The notes under the pieces were generated by a model that made no database searches, was not told the origin of the DNA, and was given only the letters and a program-made list of their open reading frames with translations. Of a DNA stretch of 64,000 bases, positions 43,308-54,076 are shown in pieces. Origin of the DNA: Apiosordaria backusii (Eukaryota; Ascomycota; Sordariomycetes; Sordariales; Lasiosphaeriaceae); the NCBI GenBank assembly GCA_030549205.1, contig JAUKTV010000002.1:1488001-1552000 (forward strand), given 5' to 3'. The stretch's first letter is position 1, and the number at the start of each line of letters is the position of its first letter. A program made the position numbers and the translations under genes.

Positions 43308-46203
43308 ATGCGGCTCCTAGAACGAAGCGATACCGGCGAATTCCGCCTAACGAAGCACCTTCCGAACGATGCGATCCCTGAGATCCCCCCTTACGCGATA
43401 CTTTCACACACATGGGGCGACGAAGAGGTCCTCTTCAAAGACCTGGAGGACAGTACGGCCAAGAAGAAAGCGGGCTATGCCAAGATCCAGTTCTGTGGAG
43501 ATCAAGCCAAACGCGATGGGCTGAAATACTTCTGGGTCGACACATGCTGCATCGACAAGTCCGACGCTGCCGAGCTTCAGCACGCTCTCAACTCCATATT
43601 TCAGTGGTATCGCGATGCGGCCAAATGTTATGTTTATCTCACAGACGTCTCAAGCCGCAAACGGAACGTCGATGGCAACTCTAGCTGGGAACTGGCTTTC
43701 CGAAAATGCAGATGGTTCACCCGTGGATGGACTCTTCAAGAGCTTATTGCTCCAGCGATCGTTGAGTTCTTCTCCAAAGACGGCGAGCGCCTGGGAGACA
43801 AGAAGTCTTTGGAACAAGAAATCCACAATATAACCGGGATCCCGCCAAAAGCCCTCCAAGGCAGCCCTTTGTCCGATTTCGGCGTCGCAGAACGGATGAA
43901 ATGGATCGAGAAACGTAACACAAAATATGAAGAAGATAAGGCGTACTCGCTATTCGGCATTTTCGATGTGCATATGCCGATCCTATATGGCGAAGGAGAA
44001 GAAAAGGCGTTCGATCGGCTGCAGGAGAAGATCGACAAGAATTCTCACCGTCTGGCAAAGCTGTGGTCCACTGACCCGCGTGACCCGCGGGTTGAAAAGA
44101 AGCGCATCGAACTGGCAAAAGGCGGTCTGCTGGTTGACGCTTACCACTGGGTGTTCAACAACCCCGACTTCAACAGATGGCACCAGCTGCCCGATAGCCG
44201 CCTACTCTGGATTAAAGGAGACCCAGGGAAAGGCAAGACCATGTTGCTATGCGGCATCATCGATGAGCTCGAGCGACCTGTTATCGCTGACGGTGGCAAC
44301 TTGGCATATTTCTTCTGCCAAGCTACCGACTCTCGCATCAACAACCCAACTGCTGTACTGCGGGGGTTAATCTACCTACTTGCCCAACGGCAACCACGTC
44401 TCCTCTCACATCTGCCCGAGAATACATACGCTTCGGATGACGCTATGGCATGGATCGTCTTGTCGAAGACTCTGTTGGAGATGCTAGAAGATCCGAACTT
44501 GAAGGTCACCTACCTGGTGATTGATGCCCTGGACGTATGTATGATAGACTAGCCCAAGCTGCTTAACTTAATCGTCCAGATATTATCGGTATCTACTCGT
44601 GTTAAGTGGGTCGTCTTTAGTCGTAATTGGGTACAGATCGAAGAACAGTTGGCGATCGTTACGCAATAGTCCAGACTTAGCCTCGAGCTAAACGCCGAAT
44701 CCGTCACCGCTGCCGTCAATGCATTCATTCGCCACAAAGTCATGTACCTGTCACAACTAAAGCAATACAACAGCACAATAAAGAATGCTGTACATCACTA
44801 TCTCTCCTTCAACGCGGATGGGACCTTCCTCTGGGTAGCCTTGGTCTGCCAGGCACTCGCTAACCCGAACGTTCGTAGATGGCAAACGCTCAATAAGCTA
44901 TGCGCACTCCCCCCAGGGCTGGATTCTTTATATGCGCGAATGATGAAATACATCGACAACTTAGACGATGCGAATCTTTGCAAGCAAATTCTCGGCACTG
45001 CTACCGTCGTTCGCCGACCCGTCAGCCTTGGTGAACTTACTGCTCTTCTCGAAATGCCAGACGATATTTCAGATAATCCGGAGTATTTGGAAGAACTTAT
45101 AAAGCTTTGCGGTTCGTTTTTAAGCCTCCGAGAGCAAACTGTTTACTTTGTCCACTAATTAGCTAAAGACTTTCTGCAGGGAAAGGCCGCGCACTAAGCT
45201 TCTCGAGAGGCTTTCAACTGGGTCTTCCCTCAGGGGATGGAAGATGTCAACCACACTATCTTTTCAAGGTCGCTCAATACGATGTCTACGATCTTGCAGC
45301 GTGACATATACGGTTTAAAGGCACCGGGATTCCTAATTAACAAGGTTCAAACGCTATCTCTAGACCCACTGGCCACAGTACGGTACTCCTGCGTTTTCTG
45401 GGTTGACCATCTCCGCGACTTGATTTCCGATGAAGATACGCCACAACGCAATACACTGTATGCGGTCCAGATCTTCGTTGAGCAGAAGTACCTTTATTGG
45501 CTCGAAGCACTCAGTCTAATCCGAGCAATGTCGGAGGGTATCATCGTTATACGACAGCTTGAGGGCCTGCTCGTAAGTATAAATTACTAACGCCAGAGAG
45601 CCCATACTAACGGCGATGCAGGGGCGTACTGGTCAAAGTCATCTAACGAGCTTTGTTCGAGATGCATATCGGTTCGCTCTCTCCTACGGATGGATAATCG
45701 AGCAAGCTCCTCTTTAGGCGTACGCTTCAGCCCTCCTATTTGCACCAGCTTGCAGTTTGGTGAAGAAGAAATTTAAGACGGAAGAACCCGGCTGGATTAG
45801 TACGAAACCGGTAGTGGAAGCGGACTGGAATACATGCCTCCAGACGCTCGAAGGGTATAGCGACTGGGTTTGGTCGGTCGCCTTCTCACCAGATGGCCAG
45901 CGTCTCGCATCGGGTTCAGACGATGAGACCATCAAGATCTGGGATGCCAACTCGGGGCAATGCCTCCAGACGCTCGAAGGGCATGGCGACTCGGTTTCGG
46001 CAGTCGCCTTCTCGGCGGATAATCCAGGCTGGGATAGGTATAGTTTAGGGAAGGACCAGAGCTGGATTCTTTGTAACGGCCGAAACGTGTTATGGTTACC
46101 ACCTGAATACCGCCCATACCATTTTGCAGTTCAGAGGCGGATGGTAGCTATTGGTTGTCGATCAGGGCGAACTTTCACTATTGGCTTCTCGCGAAATATT
46201 TAA
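43308..46203 (+). pseudogene. HET-NACHT-WD40 (HNWD-type) NLR relic
   Basis: One frame runs from ATG 43308. It holds the HET domain (YAILSHTWGDEE at about 28, then WVDTCCIDK, RGWTLQELIAP), the NACHT P-loop GDPGKGKT at about 304 with Walker B-like LVIDALD near 405, a winged-helix region, an intron (45573-45621), and two WD40 units (TLEGYSDWVWSVAFSPDGQRLASGSDD type). These proteins act in heterokaryon incompatibility and cell death in Podospora. In-frame stops fall at 44550 (TAG), 44667 (TAG), 45156 (TAA), 45195 (TAA) and 45717 (TAG); several sit where the family has Gln, as C-to-T change would give. The 414-codon HET plus P-loop part before the first stop is undamaged, so a truncated HET protein could in principle be made. 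The WD array stops after about 1.5 units. Confidence 0.93.
45835..46020 (+). repeat. WD40 coding repeats, 126 bp period
   Basis: The first unit begins at 45835 (TGCCTCCAGACGCTCGAAGG) and the second at 45961 with the same words. The second is cut off after about 60 bp, where the reading leaves the WD pattern (AFSADNPGWD). High identity between units is characteristic of HNWD arrays. Confidence 0.9.
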
Positions 46204-47166
46204 TACATTTTCAAGTTCTGTCTATTCCTTCTTTATTTCTTTTCTAACGTAGTATAAGATGGGCCTGGGAGGGTAGGTTATTTTATAGATATTTTGGGAA
46301 TTCTAGCATCTTCCAGCGCAGCTAACATAATGTTCGAACGGCAAAATCAACTTCGGAATTTTCCATCTAAAGGTTTATGTGGCGAAAATGCTTGCTAGTG
46401 GTTTTGTATTGCACTGTTTTAGTTCTGCTTAGTTCTTAAGATTAGCTGCGTCGGCACGTGATTGCTACACTTAAAGGTCAACCCGCCCTCTGAGATTTGG
46501 CGCCATTGCAGTTATGGTATGCATACTATTAGTGATGCTGCTGTCAGCGGGAACGACGATGATGCTGCTGTTAGCGGGAACGGTCATGATGATACATCAT
46601 GGCGGCCTTGGTCCCAAAATTCGGCATGGCTCTTTCGGACCAGCAAAATTGTAAATCCGTCATCCGAAAGAAGTACCCATAAGTACTGCGTATGAATAAA
46701 TGTTATCCGTACTGTAGTTAGGGGCGTCCGTGCGTCTATCAAAGGAGCGCAAATGACAGGAGCCAAGTTCGCTCTAGCTGTAAGTTAAAATCTGAATTTA
46801 AAACATACTGCAAGTTCCTAAGATTTATAAACTACCACCGTTCTTTTCTTAAGAAATCTTTTTTATAATTCTTTCTCACTTCTACCAGTAGCTGCAAGTT
46901 CCTAGGATTTCTAAGCTAGTAACCGTTCTTTTCTTAAGAAATCTTCTTCATAGTTCTTTCTCACTTCTGTCTGGTAGTTGCAAGTTCCTAAAATTTAGAT
47001 GCCAAGCACCGTTCTTTCTTAAAAACTATCGACAAACGAACGCTTATTCTTACACACTATATTTACCATTATCAACGTTCCTACGCACTTTTTTAGTATA
47101 CTTTTCTTTTTCTTACGCAGTACAATATAGCGATATTTAGTTCTTAAGGATATCATCAAGCACATC
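46204..47166. other. AT-rich spacer with ~85 bp repeats
   Basis: No gene is supported. Three imperfect direct repeats occupy the right part, just before the F-box gene. Confidence 0.5.
46810..47035 (+). repeat. Three imperfect ~85 bp direct repeats
   Basis: Units start with GCAAGTTCCTA at 46810, 46894 and 46980 and share ACCGTTCTTTTCTTAAGAAAT. The third unit is partial. They lie 130-360 bp upstream of the F-box ATG and could be promoter repeats or remains of an insertion. Confidence 0.85.
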
Positions 47167-48306
47167 ATGCACCAATTGCCCCAGGAGACGCTCTTAGCCG
47201 TTGCCCAACAGCTGTCCGTGCAGGACCTCTCTGCCTTCAGATTGGTGTGCCGCCGCTGGGCTGGCCCTGGCTTCATCGTCTTAGTGCGACATCTGTCTGT
47301 GCTCAACACATCCTCTTGTCTCAGCGAATTCCAGCACTTCATATCAGAGGACTCCAACGTTCATACCAAAGAACTCACTATCTACCACGGCTCTTGGAAG
47401 CCATCTTCAAGGATCGACTGGGAATTCCATCCCCTGCTGTCTGGTAGAGATGGATTCGCGGTTCACCACCGGTTTGGACCTAGTGCAGACATGGCATTCC
47501 ACGAATTCAAGAAGTTTCTGGAGTCAGAGCGCAGGGATACATTGCATGACCGTCAGATCAAGCTGGTTAGGCTCCTGAGGTCATTCCCGTCGCTTCAAAA
47601 GCTTACGGTGGGGCATTTAAGAAGATATGGCTGGCGCAAGCCTAAAAAGCCGCAATACGCCAGACTAATAGAGAAAATCTGGATGCTTCCCAAGCTGGAT
47701 TATGACATCGAGGACACCCTTCGCCTTGTGCTCTCTCGCCTACACCTCTTCCCCAACATCAATCAACTCGGGATTCAAGGTACCTTTGTGCATGATGCGT
47801 TGCATGACGCGTCCTTCCAGCATATCACGGACCTACGAATCAAGCCGTTGCTTGTCCAAGACGCCCAAGGTACAAGCGCGACCAGTTTTCTTACATTATT
47901 TCCAACTCTTCAAAAGCTCTCACTGTCCCTGAGTCCAGCGGGGTCCAGATGTCTTCCTTTGGCAAAAATGCATTTTCCGCGACTGAAAGATTTTGAGGTT
48001 GAAAACGGCATAACTAGGTACGACGCTATGATTGCTTTGAGACATTCTACTCGCGCATTACCATTTTTCTACGTGCGCATTACCTCCCACAGGGGTTAGG
48101 GTTTTATATGGCCCCTGAAAATTGAACTTCGTCATCAACCATCAAATTCATCGCTGCAATTCTCCCTCCTTCAATTACAACCACCACGAATTCCATCGCC
48201 AACAAGCCGGTAATTGCGCGCGCAAGCAGCGCAAGCCAGGAAGCCCGTAAGTAGGCCTGATTAGCAATATTTCAATGGTTCTGACGATGAAAACGCAGTT
48301 TACGCG

Positions 48307-50804
48307 ATGGATTCCGACCGCGAAGAAGTCGAACGCGAAGTCGAAGTCGAAGGTTACTATTTCACCAACCTACCTGATGGCTTTAGTTCTGAAGACCCCG
48401 CGCCCACTGTTGATGAGCTCTGTATAGCCCTCAACCTCTTTGCCAGGCAGCACGGTTATGCTGTTACCAGGGAGAAAGGCCGCAATAAACAGGGCCCTCA
48501 GAAGCAGTATACTCGATACGATATTGTTTGCGACCGCTATGGCGATCCAAGACCATCAAAGAGTACTGGTCTTCGCGTCTCTTTCTCACGCAAATGTGGT
48601 TGCAAGTGGAAGGGAGTAGCAGTCAGAACCCCCGAGGACTGGATATACAACAATCACAAGGATATCGAACACCGAGTACACAACCACGAGCCGTCCTCCG
48701 ATCCCTCTGCTCATCCACAGCACCGCAAGCTTACCGCCGCCGTAAAAGAAGTCATCGTGAGCAGTGGCAAGTCAGAGTCTGTTCTGGCAAGGGAGATTAG
48801 GACTATGGTACACGATCAGGTCGATGGTTCAGTCATCCTCGTCAAGGACGTATACAACTTCAGGGATGCCAAACGAAGGGCTGAGGGTGGTGGTTATACC
48901 GGCGCCGGCACGGTCATCAAGCGGTTTAACGATGAGAAAGTCAAGTACCGTGTACAATGGGAAGCTGACGATTCTCACCAATTCATGGCTTTGGTCTTTT
49001 GCCACCCGAAAATCGAGCAGTTCATCAAGTCGTTTTCCCAGGTACTTTCTACTGACCTGACCTACTCAACCAACAAGTACGACCTCCCTTTTCTTCACAT
49101 CACAACAAGAACTCCCTTCAATACAAACCTCTCGTTATTCTTCGGGTTTTGCCATGATAAAACAGAAGAAGCCTTCATTTGGCTGTTTAAATCCATCAAG
49201 TCTTTACTCGAAGAGCTTGGCGCCGATATACCAGACGTTATCATCACAGATCAACAAAAAGAGATGCGAGCAGCTCTGGGGCAGGTCTTCCCCGATGCCC
49301 AACAACAGATCTGTATCTACCACGTCACCTCCCGAGTCCTCCTCAAGGCCAGAGAGAAGTGGATTGGCAAGCCAAAAGACACTGTTGACGACGATGTGGT
49401 AGACAACAGCGATGCTGAGGATGATCAAGGTGACGGGAGTGGCACGGCGTGGGGTACTGAGCTAAGCCTTAATCGACAAAGCTATCAATTCCGCGCTGCT
49501 CTCTTTCAACACCTTGGCGGTGAAAACGATGGCTCCATACCCAAGAAATGGCTCTACAACCACCATGGTTTTCTGGTATGGTTCAAGGCGCTCCTCTGGG
49601 CAAAGACTCAAGCGCAATTCTGGGTGGTTTAGGATGCCATTCGCAAGCTCTTTACCAAACAGAACAAGGTCCTGGTATACGTACAGGAGCAGTGGATACC
49701 TTTGAGGGAGTGCTGGGCTTACTGCTTTACAAAGCGGTATATCAACCGCGGCGTTACAACAACCTCACCCACCGAGTCAGCGAACTGCTCCATCAAGAGC
49801 TACTTGATCAGCGGCAAAGGAGATATTCCTAAGGTTGTGAACTGTATATGGGAGCTTATTGACCAGCAGTACAGAACCCTGGAGGAGAAGTATGCCGAAC
49901 AGCGAGTGAGGGTTCGCCAAGACTACCTGAACAACCCGTGGTATTCACAGGTAGTTCAAAGGCTTTCCTGGACCGGCCTTGAGGCCATCAACAAGCAATA
50001 TCTCATCGCCAAAGCTTCCATACCTGTGGGCAACGAGCCCCCCAAGAAAGCCCTGGGTGACTGTGATGAGGAGTGTACAGTTGGAGACCAGTATGGTATA
50101 CCCTGCAGCCACGAAATCCGGATTGGTTTGCTTGAAGGGGAGCCATTAACACTGGAGCATACTGATGGATTCTATGTACTGGCTAAAAGGCTGGTAAGTA
50201 GGCCTCTTCAGTATCTGTTTGGATGCCATTCGCTGACTTTATACTCTTGCAACAGGATGAACTAGATCATTACCTCAAGTACAAGAACCCTCGCAAAGCC
50301 CTCCCGAAAGGCCGGCCAAAGAACAGTAGTCAAGGAATGCCTACCGGCAGGGAGGTGGCAAAGGCGCCGGCCAAGCGCCAAGCCCCGAAGAAAACACCGG
50401 CAAAGGCACCGGCGCCGAAGAAAACCAAGGTGCCTGCGAGGAAGACCAAGCCGGGCCCTGTGAAAGGCAACGGGCACCGGCTCAATCCCTCGGTCAGGCG
50501 CCAGCTCTCACAGCACGAGCGGGAGGCTACCCCTGAGCCAGCCCCTGAGTCAGATCCCGAACCTTCACCACGTCCGTCATCGCCTGCGGCACCGGCACCC
50601 ACAGAGGCGGCGGCCTGGGCTTCCGACCTGCCGTTGCCCACAGAACCCGGGCGTGGCACCCTCCAGGTGCAACGCAGGCCCCGGCCCGGGTTGACTACCC
50701 TGAGCGAAGGTCTCCGTGCCCAGCGAACCCGTTCCGGGAGACAGGTCCGGCCTACTGCCAAGGCGAAGGAAGCCTTCGGCCCGCTCTCTGACGTGGATGA
50801 ATAG
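48307..50804 (+). pseudogene. MULE transposase with one in-frame amber stop
   Basis: Exon 1 is 48307-50193 and exon 2 is 50256-50804, with a clean intron; the full frame would be 811 residues. A FAR1-like DNA-binding region with CGCKWKG..HNHEPSSDPSAHPQHR lies at about 95-145. The MULE catalytic domain follows (STDLTYSTNKYDLPFLHI, then DVIITDQQKEMRAAL and IYHVTSRVLLKA). A SWIM-type zinc motif (CDEECTVGDQYGIPCSH) is near 595, and the C-terminus is Lys/Pro/Ala-rich and basic. The only lesion is TAG at 49630-49632 (codon 442), between W-V-V and D-A-I, where CAG would restore reading. It may be a single RIP-type or chance mutation, so the copy is likely non-autonomous as it stands. Confidence 0.93.
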
Positions 50805-50825
50805 GCCAGAAAACGCGTTTTCAGG

Positions 50826-50879
50826 GCCTTTGCCACAAAGACCTCGGAAAACGCGTTTTCTGAGGTCTTTGGCAAAGGC
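50826..50879. repeat. Hairpin-capable inverted repeat inside the MULE
   Basis: Arms at 50826-50845 (GCCTTTGCCACAAAGACCTC) and 50862-50879 pair with a 2 nt bulge. Their centre is the palindrome GAAAACGCGTTTTC, and a second copy of that palindrome lies at 50809-50822. It begins just after the transposase stop codon, so it could serve as terminator, RNA hairpin or protein site. Confidence 0.85.
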
Positions 50880-51477
50880 ATCAGTATGGGTGGGAGTTTG
50901 AATGGGAGTTTGAAGCCTGCATAGCGTTTGAAGTGGTGGAAATCGTGTTTCAATTGTAGCTTATTTGTAGCATTTGTAATCATTACTTTGTATAGGACTT
51001 TGTATGGGAGAAAATGCAGTACAGTGACAGTTGTGGTTGTTGATGGCGGTCGTGATGATGAAAAGTCCTGGGAAATGTTCAGGGGCCATATAAAACCCTA
51101 ACCCCTGTGGGGGGTAATGCGCACGTAGAAAAATGGTAATGCGCGAGTAGAATGTCTCATTGCTTTTATGGCTCGACATGTTCTGCTGTCAAGCTTGACC
51201 TTGCGGCAGATGTACTTGACAACTGGGTCATGGATTCAAGTTTACGGCTATATTAAGTTATATCGACCTAGTCTGAACGTGAAAGCCCTCGAGTTACACT
51301 CGCACCGTTCTTGATGGGATGCTCGTTTAGGCACCGGATATGGTTTAGGACGCTTGCGATTTTTTTATTTGCTTTAAGACGCAGTTTTCTTCAATAGGCA
51401 ATTAGGTACATACAATCATACATTAAATGGAAAACATAGATCCTTTCATACTCCAGAGCGCCTTCTTGATCGTATAT

Positions 51478-51996
51478 CTATAGTTCGATATCCTCACCTC
51501 CCTGCCGCCACTTCCCGGTCTCATGCAAGCACTTTAATGTTAGAAGCACATGATCCTTGGACACCTTGAACGTCTCACACTCGACGAGATCCTCTATCAT
51601 AAAGCAGCTTGCGGACTCATTCCATGAAATTACGAGCTCTGTGCTCCAGTCGACCCGACCATAGATCTTGAAATTCCCAGGAATCTCCTCCACAAACTCC
51701 AACATACGATCTGCCGCTATGGTTAGGCGAGGACGGAAGTACTGAGGGAGACTCTCAAATTCCCAACCATCGGTAATCCAAAGCTTTCGACGGTGAAGCC
51801 AGCGGTAATCGACCACAAAATCTTCAGTCGGGTCAGGGAGCATGCCTAGGCTGTCAATGTGCAGAGGGAACGAGTCCTTGATAAATCCATCTGGACCTAG
51901 AACCGGCGCCTTTGCGCCGGCGCTTCCGCATCGCCACAACAACCCTGCCATACGGCCTTTCTGCCAGGAGCACCTTCCTTCTGACAAAGTCAGCAT
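51478..51996 (-). CDS. Unknown protein, 172 residues
   Basis: An open frame runs from ATG 51996 to a stop at 51478 and is free of lesions in a partly decayed neighbourhood. Text such as DYRWLHRRKLWITDGWEFESLPQYFRPRL and MLEFVEEIPGNFKIYGRVDW looks like real protein with aromatic and acidic content. I recognise no family. The frame is open upstream to about 52,038 without another ATG, so an earlier exon may exist. It lies beyond the F-box gene on the opposite strand. Confidence 0.5.
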   Translation of the reverse strand: MLTLSEGRCSWQKGRMAGLLWRCGSAGAKAPVLGPDGFIKDSFPLHIDSLGMLPDPTEDFVVDYRWLHRRKLWITDGWEFESLPQYFRPRLTIAADRMLEFVEEIPGNFKIYGRVDWSTELVISWNESASCFMIEDLVECETFKVSKDHVLLTLKCLHETGKWRQGGEDIEL

Positions 51997-53218
51997 GTCA
52001 CTCACGGGCAGAGATGACTGAGAGTAGGGCGACAAAGTCCCAGATCTGTATCTGGATTCCGCACCTAGAATGGATGCTGTGAGCCAACGTGAATACTATT
52101 ACCCCAGCTTACTATATGATCCTTTACATGGTAAGCATTTGGGAATGTGGGGTCTGAATATCTTTCCTTCGGTGGCGCGCGCTAACGGCCGACCTCAACC
52201 TCTGTCAATATCTCTGACTTTTTCCAGAACTGTGCAGGATATCTTCGAGCCCATGCAGGTCGTTCTCGCAGTGCCTTCATATGCTCAACGCCGCGCACTA
52301 ACCTCTATATCCATGCACAGGTACCCAAGGTTCGAATTTCGAGGCCTCAGACCCCAGCGCCAACGAAATAACGGAGGACCTATATCCATTAGACCAAGGC
52401 ACAAGAAATAGCTTCATGTGAGACATTGAGGGAGTATTCATCTGGCCAAAAAGGGTATTAAGAAGTTGTATGTCAGCATGTGGGAACAAGCCCATACAGG
52501 AGATCTTCTTTTGTTGACGCCAGTTTGATATCTTGCTGTAGCCACTTGACCAAGCCGAGAAAGGTATCCCAGCTTACTCGGACGAGGTTTTATATATATC
52601 CCTTGTAGCGAAATATAGCCTTGCAGCAACCGTACTCTTCAAGATGTTGAGGCTGACAAAGATGCAAGGTGGAGACAATATGAAGAGCGCTAGGACTGTA
52701 ACCGAGATATGCTGCCGACAGTGAAGCAGTAGCTTTATATCTCTTAGGGAGATTGTAACCTTAATCTCAATTCTCAATTCTCATAAAATTCTCTAAAAAA
52801 AATTTGAGTGGAGGAGCTTGGATCTACATAAGGGGTAGAATTCTTTGTGTAACGGGCGAGGTAGTGTATTGCAAGTAGTTAGGCTACTTTGTGAGTATGC
52901 AGAATATAAGGAACAAAAGGAAGAGGGAGATACCGCGTGATAGGACACTTTTCTTGTGTATATAATTATGCTAGTTTAACTAGAGGGGGAAAAAAATCCG
53001 AAGCCTAATAGGCCCCATTGTGGTTTAGTTGTAATCCGTGTTCCCAACTCGACTTCACATTAGGTGAACCATTTTTCGACTCTTTGCGGGCCAAGGAAAT
53101 ATGTCAGCTCTATTCATCAACGTCGAAAACGTCATGTTAGACGTACTAAACAGCATCAAGTTGTAACAAGCAAGCATATTGCTCAACTGCTCAATCGTAT
53201 CTCGGCTATATATGCGCA
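51997..53218. other. AT-rich spacer, no supported gene
   Basis: Contains short frames only. A stretch at about 52,320-52,412 resembles a broken tRNA on the minus strand but cannot fold properly (see rejected items). Confidence 0.45.
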
Positions 53219-54076
53219 CTAGACGGCTGATATGGACTCCAGAAACCGTACGATATCGTCCAGCTCCTCCGGTTCCTTAAGCCAGTGTCCTTCCTGCTCT
53301 GCCCCTGAATACTCGCGCCATTCAACCCTTAGGCCAATTTTGCCCAGAACAACAGCTGCCCGCCGCCCCAAACTGACATCCACATAAGCATCGTCCGTCC
53401 CATGGCCCAGGAACACTGGAACTGACAACAAGCCATGCTGGGAAGCATTCGGCTCCCGTAGCGTCCCCCGTGTCGCGCCAGCCATCTCCTCCACGAAAGC
53501 ATCAGAGTCAACCTCTCCGGTGTCAGCAGCCCGGATGGTGTCTTGCTGCGCCTGAGCCTCCCGGCCAAGGTGCCGCTCAAGCTCGTCAGCGAACGGGAGC
53601 CAAGTGCTCGCCCCGACAAATCCCCCCAGACGTCCGGCTGCGCCGTCGGCACCCGCACAGAGCAAAGACCACAGCCCGATAGCACCTCCCTGGCTGATTC
53701 CGCCCAGCACCACCTTGCCAGAGCCACCGCCCAGCCTGTCAACCTCTTGACCGAGCAGTCGGGTCAGGTAGCGCACCGAGTCCCTGATCCCAGCCATCTG
53801 CAAGTCTTGTCTCGCCGTGGGGTCCGTCAGGGAGTGCGCCTCAAACCACGCCGGCATGTCCTCCTCAAACGCCGTGCTCCACAACTCAGCCGACGACGGG
53901 AAGACCCAGCGCCAGGATCCGAGGTGTTCTTGCAGTGTCTTGCCGGTGGAGAGCTTGGACTCAAAGAGCTCCTCGGCGAATTCTTCGCCGGTACTACCAC
54001 GGCCGTGAAGGAGAATGATGGTGTGGGTGTGCGGAGCGCGAGGCTCTACGACATGGATGGGTCCAAAGTCGGTCAT
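53219..54076 (-). CDS. Acyl-protein thioesterase-like carboxylesterase
   Basis: A single exon encodes 285 residues. The phospholipase/carboxylesterase fold shows the oxyanion motif ILLHGRGSTGEEF (about 21-33), the nucleophile elbow GGISQGGA with Ser at about 128, the acid in FLGHGTDDAYVDV (about 230) and the His in QEGHWLKEP (about 265). The family removes acyl groups from proteins or small esters in the cytosol. An insertion of about 50 residues (GREAQAQQDTIRAADTGEVDSDAF region) sets fungal members apart from human APT1. The ATG at 54076 is the first in frame and fits the family start. It looks intact and GC-rich, unlike the decayed DNA to its left. Confidence 0.9.
   Translation of the reverse strand: MTDFGPIHVVEPRAPHTHTIILLHGRGSTGEEFAEELFESKLSTGKTLQEHLGSWRWVFPSSAELWSTAFEEDMPAWFEAHSLTDPTARQDLQMAGIRDSVRYLTRLLGQEVDRLGGGSGKVVLGGISQGGAIGLWSLLCAGADGAAGRLGGFVGASTWLPFADELERHLGREAQAQQDTIRAADTGEVDSDAFVEEMAGATRGTLREPNASQHGLLSVPVFLGHGTDDAYVDVSLGRRAAVVLGKIGLRVEWREYSGAEQEGHWLKEPEELDDIVRFLESISAV

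Larger units (their letters stand above)
48039..51158 (+). mobile_element. Mutator-like element (MULE), 3,120 bp
   Basis: Terminal inverted repeats are 81 bp (48039-48119 and 51078-51158) with one mismatch, and begin GAGACATTCTACTCGCGCAT. They are flanked by 8 bp direct duplications ATTGCTTT. Size, target duplication and a FAR1/MULE-type transposase all agree with the Mutator superfamily. Confidence 0.96.
47167..51314 (+). pseudogene. F-box protein gene split by a Mutator-like element
   Basis: The 5' part (47167-48038) encodes 290 residues starting with an F-box (LPQETLLAVAQQLSVQDLSAFRLVCRRW) and a leucine-rich C-terminal region. F-box proteins link substrates to SCF ubiquitin ligases; the target here is unknown. 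At 48039 the element begins, and its inverted repeat supplies a false ending, with a stop at 48099. The rest of the gene resumes at 51167, right after the 8 bp target duplication ATTGCTTT (48031-48038 and 51159-51166). Skipping element and one duplicate gives one continuous frame to TGA 51314, 339 residues with no other lesion, so the insertion is probably young. A truncated 310-residue protein may still be made. Confidence 0.9.

Noticed and set aside
52322..52412. tRNA-like stretch on the minus strand (TGGTCTAATGGAT and TTCGAAC words)
   Set aside because: D-arm-like and T-loop-like words are present, but the T stem does not pair and the acceptor stem has mismatches. At best it is a decayed tRNA-Arg copy.
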